Below, one piece after another: positions 26,601-39,000 of a stretch of DNA of 64,000 nucleotides. Made by a program: the position numbers and the translations under genes. Source of the DNA: Gordionus sp. m RMFG-2023 (taxonomy: Eukaryota; Nematomorpha; Gordioida; Chordodea; Parachordodidae); assembly GCF_954871325.1 (NCBI RefSeq), contig NC_088776.1, positions 20,212,052 to 20,276,051 on the forward strand, in the 5' to 3' direction. How positions within the stretch are numbered: position 1 is the stretch's first letter; each line of letters starts with the position of its first letter. A model generated the notes under the pieces. The model had not been told where the DNA came from, did no database searches, and saw only the letters and a program-made list of their open reading frames with translations.

Positions 26601-29600
26601 CCTTTACCGAGGGCGATTTAAAAAATTTTAAAATCTGATTTAACCGAAATGTATGCTAGTATGTGTAGAGTATACCCTATAAATTTCAGCTATAGATATT
26701 TTAGTATTTTTTAATTTATATGAAAAATCCATATAAAAATTAATATAAATTAGAAATAGTTCTAAAGTTCATAAAAATTGTTTGAAATTTACAGTTTGGG
26801 TACTCTATACGCTGATATACAATTCCTGTAGAATCAGATTTTTAAAATCCAAAAATCGCCCTTAGTAAATGATTTAAAATTGAGAGATTCCTAATCCCCA
26901 TACGACAAAAATATGAATGAAAAATTTTTATTTAAAAAAAAATTCACAAGTTTTTTAAATTTTATTTTTGAAAAAAAAACTATGAACATTTTTATGAGAA
27001 TCGACGAAATCAAACCGGTTTAAAGATATAAATCTTAAAAATAAATATATATATATTATTTTATATTCAAAGATATTGCTGATAAAAAAGATGCCTTATT
27101 TAGACAGCGCGAATTGATTGAACAGAGAATCAATCTGAAAGATAAATATGACAATATTCTTGGTGTCGACACAGAAACATTTGAAATCAACGAAAATTAC
27201 AACGAAGAAACTGAAAAGACTTGGAGAAGTTTAATAAAAAAAATTAAATAATACTTCTTCAATTTAAAAAAATATACGGTCACAAAATTTTTGCAGGATT
27301 AAGTATATACAAGACATGGGCAGTAATTAAATTAGGGCTGACCAATAAAATTTAATTTGATCAAAATGGCGATAATCATTCTTTTTTTTTCTAACCTTCT
27401 TTCCTTCCTTCCTTCCTTCCTTCCTTCTTTCTTTCTTTTTTCATTCTTTCAACCGTAGTAGTGTTAAATATAAATATTTCTTTATAATAAAAAAAGAATC
27501 AGCTGGTAAAATTAAAAATAATATTTCAATAATAATATATTAAAATTCACAAACTGTCCTCGATATTTTATCAAAATTTCCTAAGTGTTGAGTTCCAAGC
27601 CCGGTGCACAGATTCCACTAATGGGAGGGTAGGGAAGGGATGTAAAAGGGTCGATGGTTCGCGAATTCCGGGATTGGGAACAAGGGGACTCGGTTTCGTC
27701 GGAATTTTGATTAATCGTCACTTATCTAAAATTGAAAGGAAAGAACAAATAATTTCAAAGGAGTTCGATTTCAGTTAAATTAAGTTAATAAACAATGTTC
27801 TAAAATAATTCATAGGTTTAATCCTAATCCTTTTAATTTAGTTACAAAATAATTAGTTATGAAATAATTATTTCCACGACTCTATTTCAAGCAATACTAG
27901 ACTGGTAACCCACCACTGGAGATTTAAATTTAAGCTAATTTAAATGTAATGGGTTACACCGCACCACTGTATAAGAGCGGGTTTAAGTTCTTTTTTTTAG
28001 TGTGACGGTTTACACCATACCACTATATAAGAGGAGATTTTAGACTAGGCTATTGTTTTTTTAAGCGACAGTGTCTGGTACTCATCATCGTGAGATCACC
28101 CGGGATACGAGTGGCAGGTTTCGTAAGAAGGTCCGTGAAGTTCTTGGGAACAGGGGGCTACATTTTTTCTCAAAGCGTCGAGACCTATGGTACCTTCTTC
28201 TTCCTCACTTTTGGGTTCCCTTCGTTGTCGGATATCGCGACGGTGATATCGTTGGGTTTTGATTGTCGTTTTTACATGGTCGTCTGCTTTTTATAGATTG
28301 ACTTGAGTTACTGGGTTCATGACTAGAGCTTTTCTACTAGGATATTTAAGGCATCTATAATCTCGTTCTAGATATAAGAGTGCGGAGGTTTTTAGTAGGG
28401 TTAAAGTGGGTTAGTTAAGCTTGAATTTCGGTTCTCGGGCACTCCATTTATTGGATTTTTGGAAGTGCCATATATTATGGCGAATATAAGAGCATGTAAA
28501 TATGAGTTATTCTATGTTGTCACGGTTATTATTAGAGTAATGGCTTATGAATTGGAACACCTTATCGATGACAATCTTTTGAGGGTATTTCATATAAATG
28601 AAAATGGTTTCTAATGTGCTCAGAATGACCAGTGACGCAGTGCTGTTCAGACTGTAGATTTTGGGCCACTTTGAATATGAATCGATTATTAGCCAGTGTT
28701 GTTTATGCAGGAGTCTAACCAAGTCTAAGAGTACTATTTCCACTACTTTATGGGTACTGGTCAGGTGTTGAATGATATCCTTGGCGTATTTTCTTTGAAT
28801 TGTTAACATTTTATAAAGATTTCGTTTGCCATCATGTCCTTGTTTAAATCTGGCCACCAAACATATTTTTATGACGTTTCTTTCATACCCATTATTTTGG
28901 GATGCACACGTTAAATTTCTTATAATATTAAAGGTCGTAACCGTTGGGGAATAATTAATCTGGTTACGGTATTTCCGTATATTTACTCCTTTCGCATTTT
29001 CCAATATCTTTGGAATTTTTGTGTGACTTCAATGGTCATTCCCGTATGTAATGTTTTACTTGGGTTGATTCGGGAGCCTTGCATGGTTAAAGATGTATTT
29101 TATCTATATCTCTGTTAAATGGTAACGAGTTTATTTGGGTTTGGATTATTTGGTTGACTTTAGCTTCTTTTACGATCTATTGGAATCACTTCGTGTAATG
29201 GTAATCGTGGCAGAGCATCGGCAGTTGATGTTGAAATTGAAACTTGCTAAAATATTCCTCCATCGTTGTAGCCTATCGGTTCTTCAAAAATTGCTAGTAA
29301 TGGTTTATGATCGGTGCTTGGTGTGAAACTATTTCCTAGTAAAAATTACTTGAACCTTTTTACTGCAAAGACAATGGTTACAACTTTTTTTCTATGTTTG
29401 GATAGTTTATTTCGACTTTGGATAAAGTTCGCGATGCATAAGCAAACGGTCTCTCGATTTCATTACCCCATCTAGGTTATGTACGATGTCGATGCTAAAC
29501 GCTAATGCATCGCAGACCCACTTATTGTCCCAATCAAATTTTAATTCAAGATATAACAGGTCATATTAAGGGTTTGGCTATGGTTGATATTTTAGGGATA

Positions 29601-32031
29601 AATTTTGCATAGTATGCGACCAAAACCTATATACAAAATATAATAAAATGGGGTAAGATATTATATTTTTATTTGTGAAAAAAAGAATAATTATTTAAAA
29701 TACACAAATGATTTTTATTCAAAGATATTATTATTTTAATCATGATTTTTAGATCGCAATTTATATCAATTTTAATTTATCATCCTAATTTTAATAAGAC
29801 CGATGGTTTCAATTTTAAGGCCCGACTGTTCACACCTGATTCCCTGGTTTTAATCCTAGTGAATATTTGATTTATCATTTTATTAGACTAAATTAAAATA
29901 CAGTAAAATGTTCTCAAATATAGGGTCGAAAAGTTGAATAATTTTATTTGTTGATGGCTTAATTTGAACCTATAATATGAGTTTAGAACATCTCAATTCT
30001 TAAAACTATAAAAACATTGAATACTAAAAAAAATTATGGGACATGGGTATCCTTAATTCTTTTATTTTCTTCGCGAAAATTTATAATTTAATTTTAACAA
30101 TAGTTGAACATAGAGACAATGTTAAGAAATATTATCAAGAATTAGCGAAAAATAAATCCAATAAATCAACTACTCACCTAGAGTCAGATCCTTTACCGTT
30201 GATCTTAGAAAATTTTCAAGATATGGATGTGGCCGAAGATGAAAATATATCAAGTGATGAAATATATTGTTATTTTTACTTATTTAAGTTTAAAAAAAAA
30301 TTGATTATAGCTCAGGTTAATAAAAAAGTGAGATGGGAACATGATTTACAAGCAAAAGCCACGTCAATAGATCTCAAAGTACTATAAGTGTTTATTAAAA
30401 AAAAGGATTAATTGAAGAATTTATATTACTGCTTTTATTCACCTAAGTTTTTCTTTATCACAAATTTGGTTAGAACATTTCCATTAAATTTTTATGCCTT
30501 ATTATAAATTACACTCAGTTCACAAACTTGGATGTTTCGTTAAATCAAACTACTATTACGACTAAAAAATCAATTCTCAAAATCCCATCTGAAGATATTG
30601 GAGTAATTTATAAAAATTGAAATTTAATTGTTCCTTTATTATATAGTTTTCTGAAACAGATAAAAAATTTACAAGTCAAATTGTTGAAACAAATGTAAGC
30701 TCACTTATTTAAATAAATAATTTTACCATTTTGCAGGCCACGAGTTTTATATAAGTTTTTATATTTTTCTGGCCTTATCTGGGTTTTTAAAATTTGAATT
30801 TTATGGCCTGGCTTGGGCTTATAAATTTTTCGACCATACATGACTCGGGATTCAAAAAATTGTGGCAAGGACCCTAGCTGAGTTTAGCTTAAACCGGGAC
30901 GATAGGTTTTTACTATATACATATCAGTAGGCTGAGTATGGTTTCAAATTTATTTTCTTTGGTCGGCCAGCTGGCCCGGGTCTTTGTTTCTTCAGCCAGA
31001 CTGGGATTTTCAAAGTTTTGATGATCTTACAGCCCCTCTCATTAAAATCATTATAGTTGCATTTTGTATAAAATTTTTTCGAAGAGAAATAGAAAATATG
31101 AACTCAAATGAATGTTAAATGATTGTATTATAGGATTTTCCAATAGTTATGATTTAATTTTTTCCTATATAGACCCGTCCTTAGTTTTTTAAATAAATTT
31201 TTTTAGCCTCAACCCAAGTGAGATTTATAATTTATTTTTAAGCCTCGATTTTTAAAATTAAACTGTTACGGGCAGGATATACAAGACGTGCTCGGGCCTG
31301 GACCTCTGATGCATAGGCCTAATATTATTAATATTAAACTGCCTGAGGACCAAAAATAACGCGACCATTATTTGTCATTGATTTGCCTCCTACATAATCA
31401 ACATTTAAAATATAGTTTTATTTATATAAAATATTTTCTTTTATCCATTGGTTTCTTAAAATCCAATTTTAAAATTTAATATAAAAAAATGAATAATATT
31501 TTTATAATTATAATGCGGTAAAATATGATTTGTTGTGAAACATTGACATATATTTGTAGGAATTTTATGAGAAATTTGTTACAAATAAATGTTTTACAAT
31601 AAATAATATTATTACTATATATTATCTTTAATTTAAGAATCATCTGTATAGTTATGTATGCCTATTAATTTTTTTATTAGACATATCTGTACAACTTGAA
31701 TTAACAAAAAAAGTTTATAATTTAATTATATACTATAAAAACTGCAAGAATGCATCATTTATTCTTTAATCAAAATATGTCGAAAAAGTCATTTTTTAGT
31801 TAGAATAAAGCTATCTTAAAGCATTCCATGTTAATATTATATTAATTCTATATAAATTTTTATATCAAATAGCTTAAATCTATTATCCAGAATTCATCAC
31901 CCAATATAGTTAAGGATGTCGTTGAAAAAAATAATTTCATTCAAAATTATCCAAACCCAGTTCAAAATTCTCCTACCAAAAAACCTAAGATGTCTTTATG
32001 GAAAGAATCTAGACATCGAAAGCCTTTGTAG
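23696..32031 (+). CDS. URI1: URI1-like unconventional prefoldin RPB5 interactor, 7 exons seen, first exon missing
   Basis: URI is a prefoldin-like scaffold that binds RNA polymerase subunit RPB5 within the R2TP/prefoldin-like complex. Exons read by splice sites and phase: 23696-23945, 27073-27228, 30104-30253 (or 30268), 30311-30378, 30519-30602, 30647-30694 and 31891-32031. All junctions keep one open frame of about 298 codons. Exon 1 seen carries the prefoldin signature MIPINKIAFIPGQLYKTNE then VLVLLGDDWF, matching human VPFGPFAFMPGKLVHTNE. Next come FEINENYNEE and EHRDNVKKYYQELAK. NKKVRWEHDL holds a possible PP1-docking RVxF-type motif. KKSILK follows, and the C-terminus is MSLWKESRHRKPL, like the human KRVSKFKAAR end. 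Two introns of about 3 kb hold transposon fragments; others are 42-140 nt. Human URI1 is 535 residues, so this one is compact. The start codon is not identified. Confidence 0.8.
23998..26310. mobile_element. Possible hAT-like element in URI intron
   Basis: CAGGGTTTAGAAAAC at 23998 and a right end ...GGGTTCACAGCCCTG at 26310 could be a pair of hAT ends. The flanks CTTATAGT and GTTATAGG agree at six of eight positions. Much of the body is AT-rich and one part is a LINE fragment. Only the ends and imperfect flanks support this call. Confidence 0.35.
24427..25520 (+). pseudogene. Truncated LINE reverse transcriptase C-terminal region
   Basis: Two frames (24427-24723 and 25058-25417) plus sequence between and after them resemble the thumb and C-terminal part of a non-LTR reverse transcriptase. 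Visible blocks are LPKCEICFLN and ITHLGSPIRG, then LRSSPIFKCRDLL in another frame, then GYEWLEAIPSSNLGLLLT and a zinc-like ICIDCGYPIELKAYHPLHC. The last block (NNILLAALKKVNIPSTLEP) ends near 25510. It is more GC-rich than its surroundings. It lacks both ends, has several frameshifts and sits in the first visible URI intron. It differs from the LINE at 12333-15440. Confidence 0.7.
26520..26960. repeat. Palindromic repeat (long inverted arms) in URI intron
   Basis: Arms of about 150-170 bp face each other. The left arm includes GAGGGCGATTTAAAAAATTT near 26608 and TAGAGTATACC near 26667. The right arm carries the diverged complement around 26800-26870 (GGTACTCTATACGC, AAAATCGCCCTTAG). This is a MITE-like foldback; no target duplication was identified. 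Confidence 0.6.
27385..27442. repeat. CTTC/CTTT microsatellite
   Basis: A pure-pyrimidine run of CCTT units passing into CTTT units lies in the second large URI intron. Confidence 0.9.
27600..28490 (-). repeat. Probable LTR or untranslated end of gypsy C
   Basis: This stretch is GC-richer than its surroundings and abuts the gypsy C pol fragment on its 3' side. It holds diverged repeats of a GGTTTACACC...CACTATATAAGAG unit at about 27905, 27950 and 28005. The two overlapping plus-strand ORFs at 28071-28296 show no family and are taken as chance. No second copy exists here to define the LTR ends. Confidence 0.4.
28500..29580 (-). mobile_element. Ty3/gypsy element C, pol fragment (fossil)
   Basis: A minus-strand gypsy relic: RNase H sequence at about 29170-29450 (DHKPL motif) and an integrase core at 28507-29004 including IIDSYSKWPKIYSLNS and a following KIVIDK-type strand. 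It is broken with several breaks and lacks most of pol and gag. It lies in the URI intron between 27229 and 30103, antisense to the gene. Confidence 0.75.
30720..31340. repeat. Old repeat relics in URI last intron
   Basis: Islands of GGCC/GGGC-rich sequence (about 30735-31030 and 31260-31330) stand out in AT-rich DNA and resemble similar islands at 39310-39640, 45240-45510 and 50470-51060. They look like remains of one degenerate transposon family. No ends or coding sequence were recognised. Confidence 0.4.
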
Positions 32032-33293
32032 ATTTTCTTATTTAACATTTTATGTTTATAATTAATGTAAATATCATTGATATTTTATCGCAACAATTTT
32101 TTTTGTCATATCTACCAAAATATTTGGGGTATTATTTAAAACAAAAATAAAATAAATATGCGAATTAGTTTAATATTATAAATTTTTATGATAATTTACA
32201 AATATTTAAGAAATTTTAAGCAAGCTCTTGCCTTAGGGGCTCACGAATACTGCAAATAGTGTAAATTTGAAAATAATATTTATAAATTAAATTTAATCAT
32301 ATATATTTAAATTGTCATTTAGTTTTTTTCTGGGCTAGGGAATAATTTTTTAAAAACGCAATCTTGTTTAAAAACATCGCCTTTATCAAAGTGTGTGTTT
32401 TTTAAATATCTAAATAAGGATCGATTGTTATGTGATTGATATATTTTTTTGCACCTTTTTTATATTCGCTCAGTCCAACTACAAACTGCCTAAGCAAAAT
32501 TTAGAAAATGTTTTTTTTGCATATGGGTTTATTGATATTTTCCATTATATCTTGATTTTTAGCTTAATACCATTTTTTGGCCTCAGGTTCAGTGCCAGGT
32601 CTGAAGGTCTCGGACATAAATATAAAATTTAGGTAATTGTATATTGAGCCTCAAGTGTGGTATATATTATTTTTTACTTTACTATAATAAAATGAATGGC
32701 ATAAAAATTTATATTTTAAAAAACTACCAATCCCAACCGATATTAAAAAAGTAAAGATGAAAAAATTACAAGGTTTTTTTTTACCGGTGCAAATGGATGC
32801 TGCAAATTTAAATAATAGAATAACAAATACAACTTATTTCACCAGAAGTTAAATAATATATATTAATTTTTTGTTCCTTTATGATAAATCGAAATTTAAT
32901 TGATATGAACAGGAAATCTCAATATGGAATGTTGCACGTACAAGTACGTGCGGCTTGCCCACAAACGTGTAAAGGGCTCCTCATATTTGTACTTTTCACC
33001 CAAATTGAATTTGTTCCAATCAGATCGAAATGTGAAAAACCTAGCGTAGCTCTGTTGAACTTTCAACATCAGAGCGCAAAAGCACTATATCACGTATCAC
33101 GTAAAATTACAAATTATTTGGTCAGTTTTTTAATATTGATTACTTTAGGCAGTTTTAAAATGTTGATAAGTTATTAATTAGTTTTCAAGTTTTTTTTTAT
33201 TGATTTGAGAATTATTAAATGAGCAGTTCATTCCTATATGATTTCAAATTATTAAATGAGTCGTTCATTCCTATATGATTTAATTTATAAATA
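32032..33293. other. Intergenic DNA after the URI-like gene
   Basis: Mostly AT-rich. An open frame at 32881-33177 (98 codons, less AT-rich) matches nothing I know and may be transposon remains. A 39-bp unit, ATTATTAAATGAG...GTTCATTCCTATATGATTT, is duplicated in tandem at 33208-33283. Confidence 0.5.
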
Positions 33294-33301
33294 ACCTTAT
33301 T

Positions 33302-35548
33302 CAGTGGCCCCTACACTTTTTAAGCGAATGAAGCAGAATACCCCTATGAAAAGTACCCCCCCCCCCCTTCGAAAAAATTATAATTATGACACCCATAAAT
33401 TTCAAAAATAATTTTTATTGCATCAATTTTTAATATATAATATAAATAAAATGCAAAAAATATAACTTTATAATTATTATTTTTAAATTAATAATTCAGA
33501 TAAATTAGGGGAAGAGAAAGCGAAAGAATTTATAATTTCATCATAATTGTTTAAATAAAAAATTTTCCATTGATAATATGGTTAAATTATTGAGAAAAGT
33601 ATCTTTCATGGTACTGCGCAGTCTTGTTTTAATTAATTTAATTTTACTCATGACTCTTTCGGCAGTACATGAGGTTGTGGGAATGTTATATAAAATTCTT
33701 AAATTATTGAAAGCAGAAAAATTTAAAAGTAAACGATAAGGTAAAATAAATGAATAGTTTTTCCAATCTGAATCGTAAGTCCCTGAATTATAATCATCAT
33801 CAGAAGAAGCTAAATAATGTATTGGTGAAAATATTTTAAATAAATAAATTTACAATTCTCAGAATCTGACAAATCTTCTTCTTGAACCTCTAGGTCATGA
33901 GTAATAATTACATTCCCCATTTTGGCCATCTTTTAAATATTTCTAAACTTCAACATTTCTTCGAAAATTTGACTTGAATTTAAATTGTAAAATTCACAGA
34001 TATCCTCAATATCTTCTTTAATAATTGATTTTTCTGCCATTCCCTATGACGTAAAAAATGATGTTTGATGTAAAAATTTCATTGAATCATCATTAAATCT
34101 TTCGTTAAACTGCATAATAATTAAATCGAGTGCAGCATAAAACACCTATTTTAAAGCTAAAAAAAATTTCTATATTTAATGATGAAAGTATATATACCTC
34201 TCCTTTTTGGATTGTAATGTTTGAAGTCTAGCAAAATCAAAAGGTAGATTTCTCTAATCTTGCGCCTTTGAAAAAACATCCAAAAATTCATGTCCTTGTT
34301 ATCAACAATATTTTATCCAAAACACAAAGTGATAAGATAAAATCAAATTTTTCTATTCTAAAGACTATAGCACTAGCCATAGTGGAAGTGGCAGGATCTT
34401 CAGAATCCTTTAAATTTGTTAAAGCTGCCCTCAAGGCATCATAAAGTTGAAAAAAATTTACAATAGCTTTATATGACGATAGCCAGCTTCTAAATAAAAA
34501 AAACATTTAAATAAATAAGGAACTATTACCGAGTGGTATTCTTGACGCGTAGAAATCGTTGCGATTTTTTCAGATCATTACGCTGAAGTTTTTTGAGTAC
34601 CTCATATCTTTTTACACCATTAAAATAGACATAAATCTCATCTAGTATTCCTAGAACATTTCGAAGTTTTTTAATTGATTGGCATAATTGAACAATGATT
34701 AAATTTAATCGGACAATAACACCAAATAAAAGCTGCCTTTGGCGCCTCTGCCCTAATCAAGGCTTGCAGACCATTGATTCTTCCACTCATGTTTGAGGCG
34801 CCATCATAACTTTGCCCAACTAGATATTCAAGGGGTAAATTCATCGAGCCAAGTTTGCATATTATATTATGCTTTATATCGAGACCTGTGGTATTTCCCG
34901 TACAATATATGTCAATCAGTCTTTCAACAGGCTTCAGCGTCTCACTATTTTCAACATATCTTATTATCAAAGCTATTGCTTCTGATTTCGAAACATCGTA
35001 TGTGCCATCAACTATGATTGAAAAGCACCTGTTAAATGTAATCTCATTTTGAATTTTTTTTATAACCATATTTTTCATGGTTTCAATGAGAATGTTTATG
35101 TTATATGATATAGGTTTGAATATAATTTCGTTTTTAATCCCTTATTTTTTTTATCCTTTTTTCTTTCTTCATTTTGCTCTATATACATTTTTAGTATAGG
35201 TTCAGAATCTGCAATAAGCTTAATAAGGGCCATCATATTGCCTTCTTGTTGCCTGTTCCCCCAGAAGGCTTGGTTACGAGATATTAAATAAAATTTACTA
35301 AACATAGACCAAAATTTCCCTCAATATATGAAATTAAATATTAAGTGATGGGGGGGGGGGGTCTTATTATTACATTTATAAACCAGAAATCACATGATCA
35401 TGATGGATGTAAAAAAATTTTTTTTTTAAATTTAAAAAAAATTAAAATAAAAAAATTTAAAAAAAAAAGGTACCCTTACTCAAATTTACTAAAGCAGTTG
35501 CTTCGGACCCCCCCCCCCCCTCCCCCTCCCGCATTGTAGGGGCTCCTG
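33302..35548 (-). mobile_element. hAT-4, hAT element with intact ends
   Basis: Inverted ends CAGTGGCCCCTACA at 33302 and, in reverse complement, CAGGAGCCCCTACA ending at 35548. They are flanked by an exact 8-bp duplication ACCTTATT (33294-33301 and 35549-35556). C-rich runs lie just inside both ends. The 2.25-kb body encodes one minus-strand transposase. Exact flanks and recognisable coding sequence suggest a fairly recent insertion between the URI-like and membrane-protein genes. Confidence 0.9.
33560..35305 (-). pseudogene. hAT-4 transposase, DUF4371/ZMYM1-like, lightly damaged
   Basis: From the N-terminus: NRQQEGNMMALIKLIADSEP (35096-35305), then RCFSIIVDGTYDVSKSEAIA and LVGQSYDGASNMSGRINGLQ (34671-35078), typical of DUF4371 hAT transposases with a first catalytic Asp in IIVDGT. 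A 40-nt GT...AG intron (34490-34529) precedes SWLSSYKAIVNFFQLYDALR. The C-terminal dimerisation motif TTSCTAERVMSKIK lies near 33600-33690. One frameshift is apparent near 35080-35100, and the sequence between 33750 and 34280 is poorly open. Function: cut-and-paste transposition of hAT-4. Confidence 0.8.
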
Positions 35549-35556
35549 ACCTTATT

Positions 35557-36045
35557 TCGGAGAAGTTAATATTTATATTTCCAGACTATTAGGACCACAT
35601 AAAACTAGTTCAAGTAGGCTAATCAAATAATTGCGTAAGTCACAATATTTTGTAAAAAGAGAGTCAAACCTTTCTGCTTTGTTTTGGCGAAATCCCGAGG
35701 GTCATGTAATAATTGGCCAAATCCTAATTTAGTCACGAATTTAAATCACCAAAATCGAGGTTCATAGCAACGTATACTACAAGGTATTACCAGATACTAT
35801 AATTATTGATTTCGTTATTGCACACTAAAATATGGCCCATTTTCCAGAGATAATTACCTGCCTTTATATTTCAATCAAAAACCTTTTCAACTATCATTTT
35901 AAATTCAAATTGTACAAAGTTAATGTTCTTTGAGTATAATTTTTAATTATAAATTGGGAATTTAATTATTTTCTTACTCTTTTTATCATCAAAATCTATT
36001 TTTTTTTAAATTTGTTTTATATATCATTGCCATCAGCTGTTCAAT
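35557..36045. other. Upstream region of the membrane-protein gene
   Basis: AT-rich, non-coding, with no recognised repeat. It should contain the promoter of the gene starting at 36046. Confidence 0.5.
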
Positions 36046-39000
36046 ATGAAACCTATCAATAACTTTATTTTGGATAAACTAGTTAAAATGTTATTTTTAT
36101 CAATTCGAAAAAACATTATTTATAGTTATAAAAAATTATATTCATGTGCAGCTGTTAATAAAGCACAACTTATATATTTAAATCCACATTCAAGGTATTT
36201 TATATAAAAATTTGATAATTATATAAAGAAAGGAATTATAAATTTTAAAAGAATCTAACAAAATAAGGTGTATATTATGTTTTTTTAATTAAATATAGCA
36301 TAAATACGTATTTAATTATAGCATAAATACGTATTTAATTATAGCATAAATACGTATTTAATTATAGCATAAATACTTATTTAATTATAGCATAATTATG
36401 TATTTAATTATAGCAAAAATACTGATTTATAGACCTTTATTTATTAATAGATATACCAATCAAATATTAATTAATAATTTGGATATTTTTTTATTACCCT
36501 TAACAATGTCAATGCTTAATGCTCAGGGTATAATATATAGCTATATTTTATTATTATTAGTCAGTGTTCATGACAGGTATAGGTTGTAAATTATCTAAGC
36601 TTAGTGGAATATAACTAACAAAAATATCTATAGCTAGATATCTATTTATTTTTCATTGGCTTACTAGAAAGTCTATAACTTAGCTATTCAGGTGATATCA
36701 TATTTGCCAAAAATTTGGATGAATTTTTTCATTAATTTTTTACTATGTATCTTATAAAAATATAGAAGGTGCTATTGTTAAGAAATTGGCTTATTAACAG
36801 ATCTGTATTTTACTTTTGTTTGGATCACCACTGTCACATTTGGTTATAATATATGTAGATCTATGCACCAACAGCTTGTGATATTTCTTTTTAAACAATC
36901 GACTGGTGGTAGTGTACTGATTTTGACACTGCTGTCAAATTTTTTCTAACTTAAATTTTTTAGTTAAAATTATAAGTTTATTGGAAATACCTTTAAAATA
37001 AAATTAAATTAAAACTATAATTTAATGATTTTATTAAGTTATAATTATCATATCTTGTTACAATTCAAATGTTTTATAGCAAATAATATAAATTTTAAAA
37101 ATTTAAAATGTATATTATTTTTATTAATAAATTATAGTATAATGTGGCTGAATTTTTATATCAGTGGTGGCATATTGAGCCTTGACACTATTTATGACAG
37201 TGGCATCAGTGTGATCAAAAATCAAGGTCTAAATATATGCAAAAAATTGCTGGTTTTGAGAAGCATCAATGGCCTAATTGATGTAAGCATATATCACTTA
37301 CTACATAAATAGGCTTTAAAATAAAACAGAATTAATTGTAAATTTAAAAAAAAACATTTTTTGAATCTCTTTATTTTTTTGGGCATAATTTAATTCTTAT
37401 AAAGATAAGCTAAAAATAATTAGTTTTAGATCTGGTCCCAACCAAGCTTGAAAATAAACAATTTCTTAAATCTATGCTATATTGCTTAAAATGTCTGCCT
37501 CTTCAGATATCTGCTATATTTAATCTCATTTAATATTGTATATTGATTATAAATAAATAAAAAGATAAAACACTATATTTTGGTTTTCTATTCCCAAAGT
37601 TATGAAAAACAAAATATTACTTAAATATATTGGTTTTAAACATTTCTAGTAGGGTTCTATATCCCAAAGTAAGGCTGACTTAAAATAATTCATTTTTGGT
37701 TGATAGAAATGGAATGACTTATTCTCCATCTATTTTAGAGGTAATTGCTATCTACTTTTTTTTATTTAAATCTTTTTTTTTGGATTTATTATATGCTTAG
37801 CCTGTAATTATATAAATGCTTATTAAGGGTCAGAAAAAATTATTGCTTGCTTAAATCTCATATGAGAGTTTAGAATTAAATTGTTTAAATAAGGAAACTA
37901 GTTTTCTAGTTATTTTAGCCTCCAAACAATTCTTAAGTTTGGAATGAATCATTTCTATTTGCATAATATCTTACCTGAAATAAATTATACCGTAGCAACA
38001 ATTATTTGACTGGGTTCACTTTAATTATAATAACAGAAAATTTTTTATTTCTTGAATCATGAATTTGCCATGTTCCATCACTCTCTCCTTTTAAAATATA
38101 TAGCTGTTATTGCTGAAATTATTTGAAATAAATTAAGAATTTAAAAATAAAACATAATGGCCTTAATTAATAAATGAAGCCCACTTTTATACTATAGAAA
38201 TTTTTTCAATACTATTCTTTGATTCTATGATTAAGCAAACATATTATCACGTTTTAAATCATGATTAAAATATAAAAAAATCACTACTTTTTTGGTTTTC
38301 TCAAAAGTAGTCTTTTCATACAGTTTCAAAATTGATTTTATTATTAAAACGAACATTCAAATATTTTAAAAATGAAAAATAACTGAATTATTATGAATGG
38401 TTTAAACTAGAAATAAGTTTATGATTAGATTAATATCTATTTTACAAAATTCAATTTATTAAAAAGAAAATATAAATTAGTATTATATTTTTTCCAGAAT
38501 AATCCTGTATTCCAGATTTATGGCTTTATATTGCTCTTTAGGCTCAACAGCATTCCTCATTTTATATTACTATAAATTCAACTTAATTAGTTACCTCAAT
38601 CCACATAATCTCAAGATCAACAATTCACACTTGGATAAGTTGCGGCACACTTATTATTTTTATTTGACACGGTTAAACGAGGACCCCATCCAAAATAGGG
38701 AGACTAGAATCAAATTAATAATTTTATCCATTTTCCCGATCATCATAATATTTTCATTATCCCGGATCCCTGTAAAGATTTACACAAATATTACCAGATC
38801 TCCAAATAATTATATATTAATATTACCCAAGGGATTATTTAGAACCAAGAAACATTTGGGAGTTCATCTTAAAAAGGTTAACCTTGTTCCTATATATATT
38901 AGTGATGATCCCAATTTGAATTCCTTAACCAAACTCTTCTACATGCTTAAAAATCTGAAAACGATTATCTTCGGAAATACTATCATTGACGCTCATAAAA

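Noticed and set aside
27229-27251. Stop at 27249 as the end of the URI-like protein
   Set aside because: A donor at 27229 joins in phase to 30104, continuing the conserved URI sequence (EHRDNVKKYYQ), so the stop is intronic.
28071-28296. Two overlapping plus-strand ORFs of 63 and 68 residues
   Set aside because: They overlap in different frames, show no family, and lie in a probable LTR.
37025-37312. 95-codon ORF
   Set aside because: Composition is that of translated AT-rich intron DNA, and it lies within the intron between 36195 and 38497.
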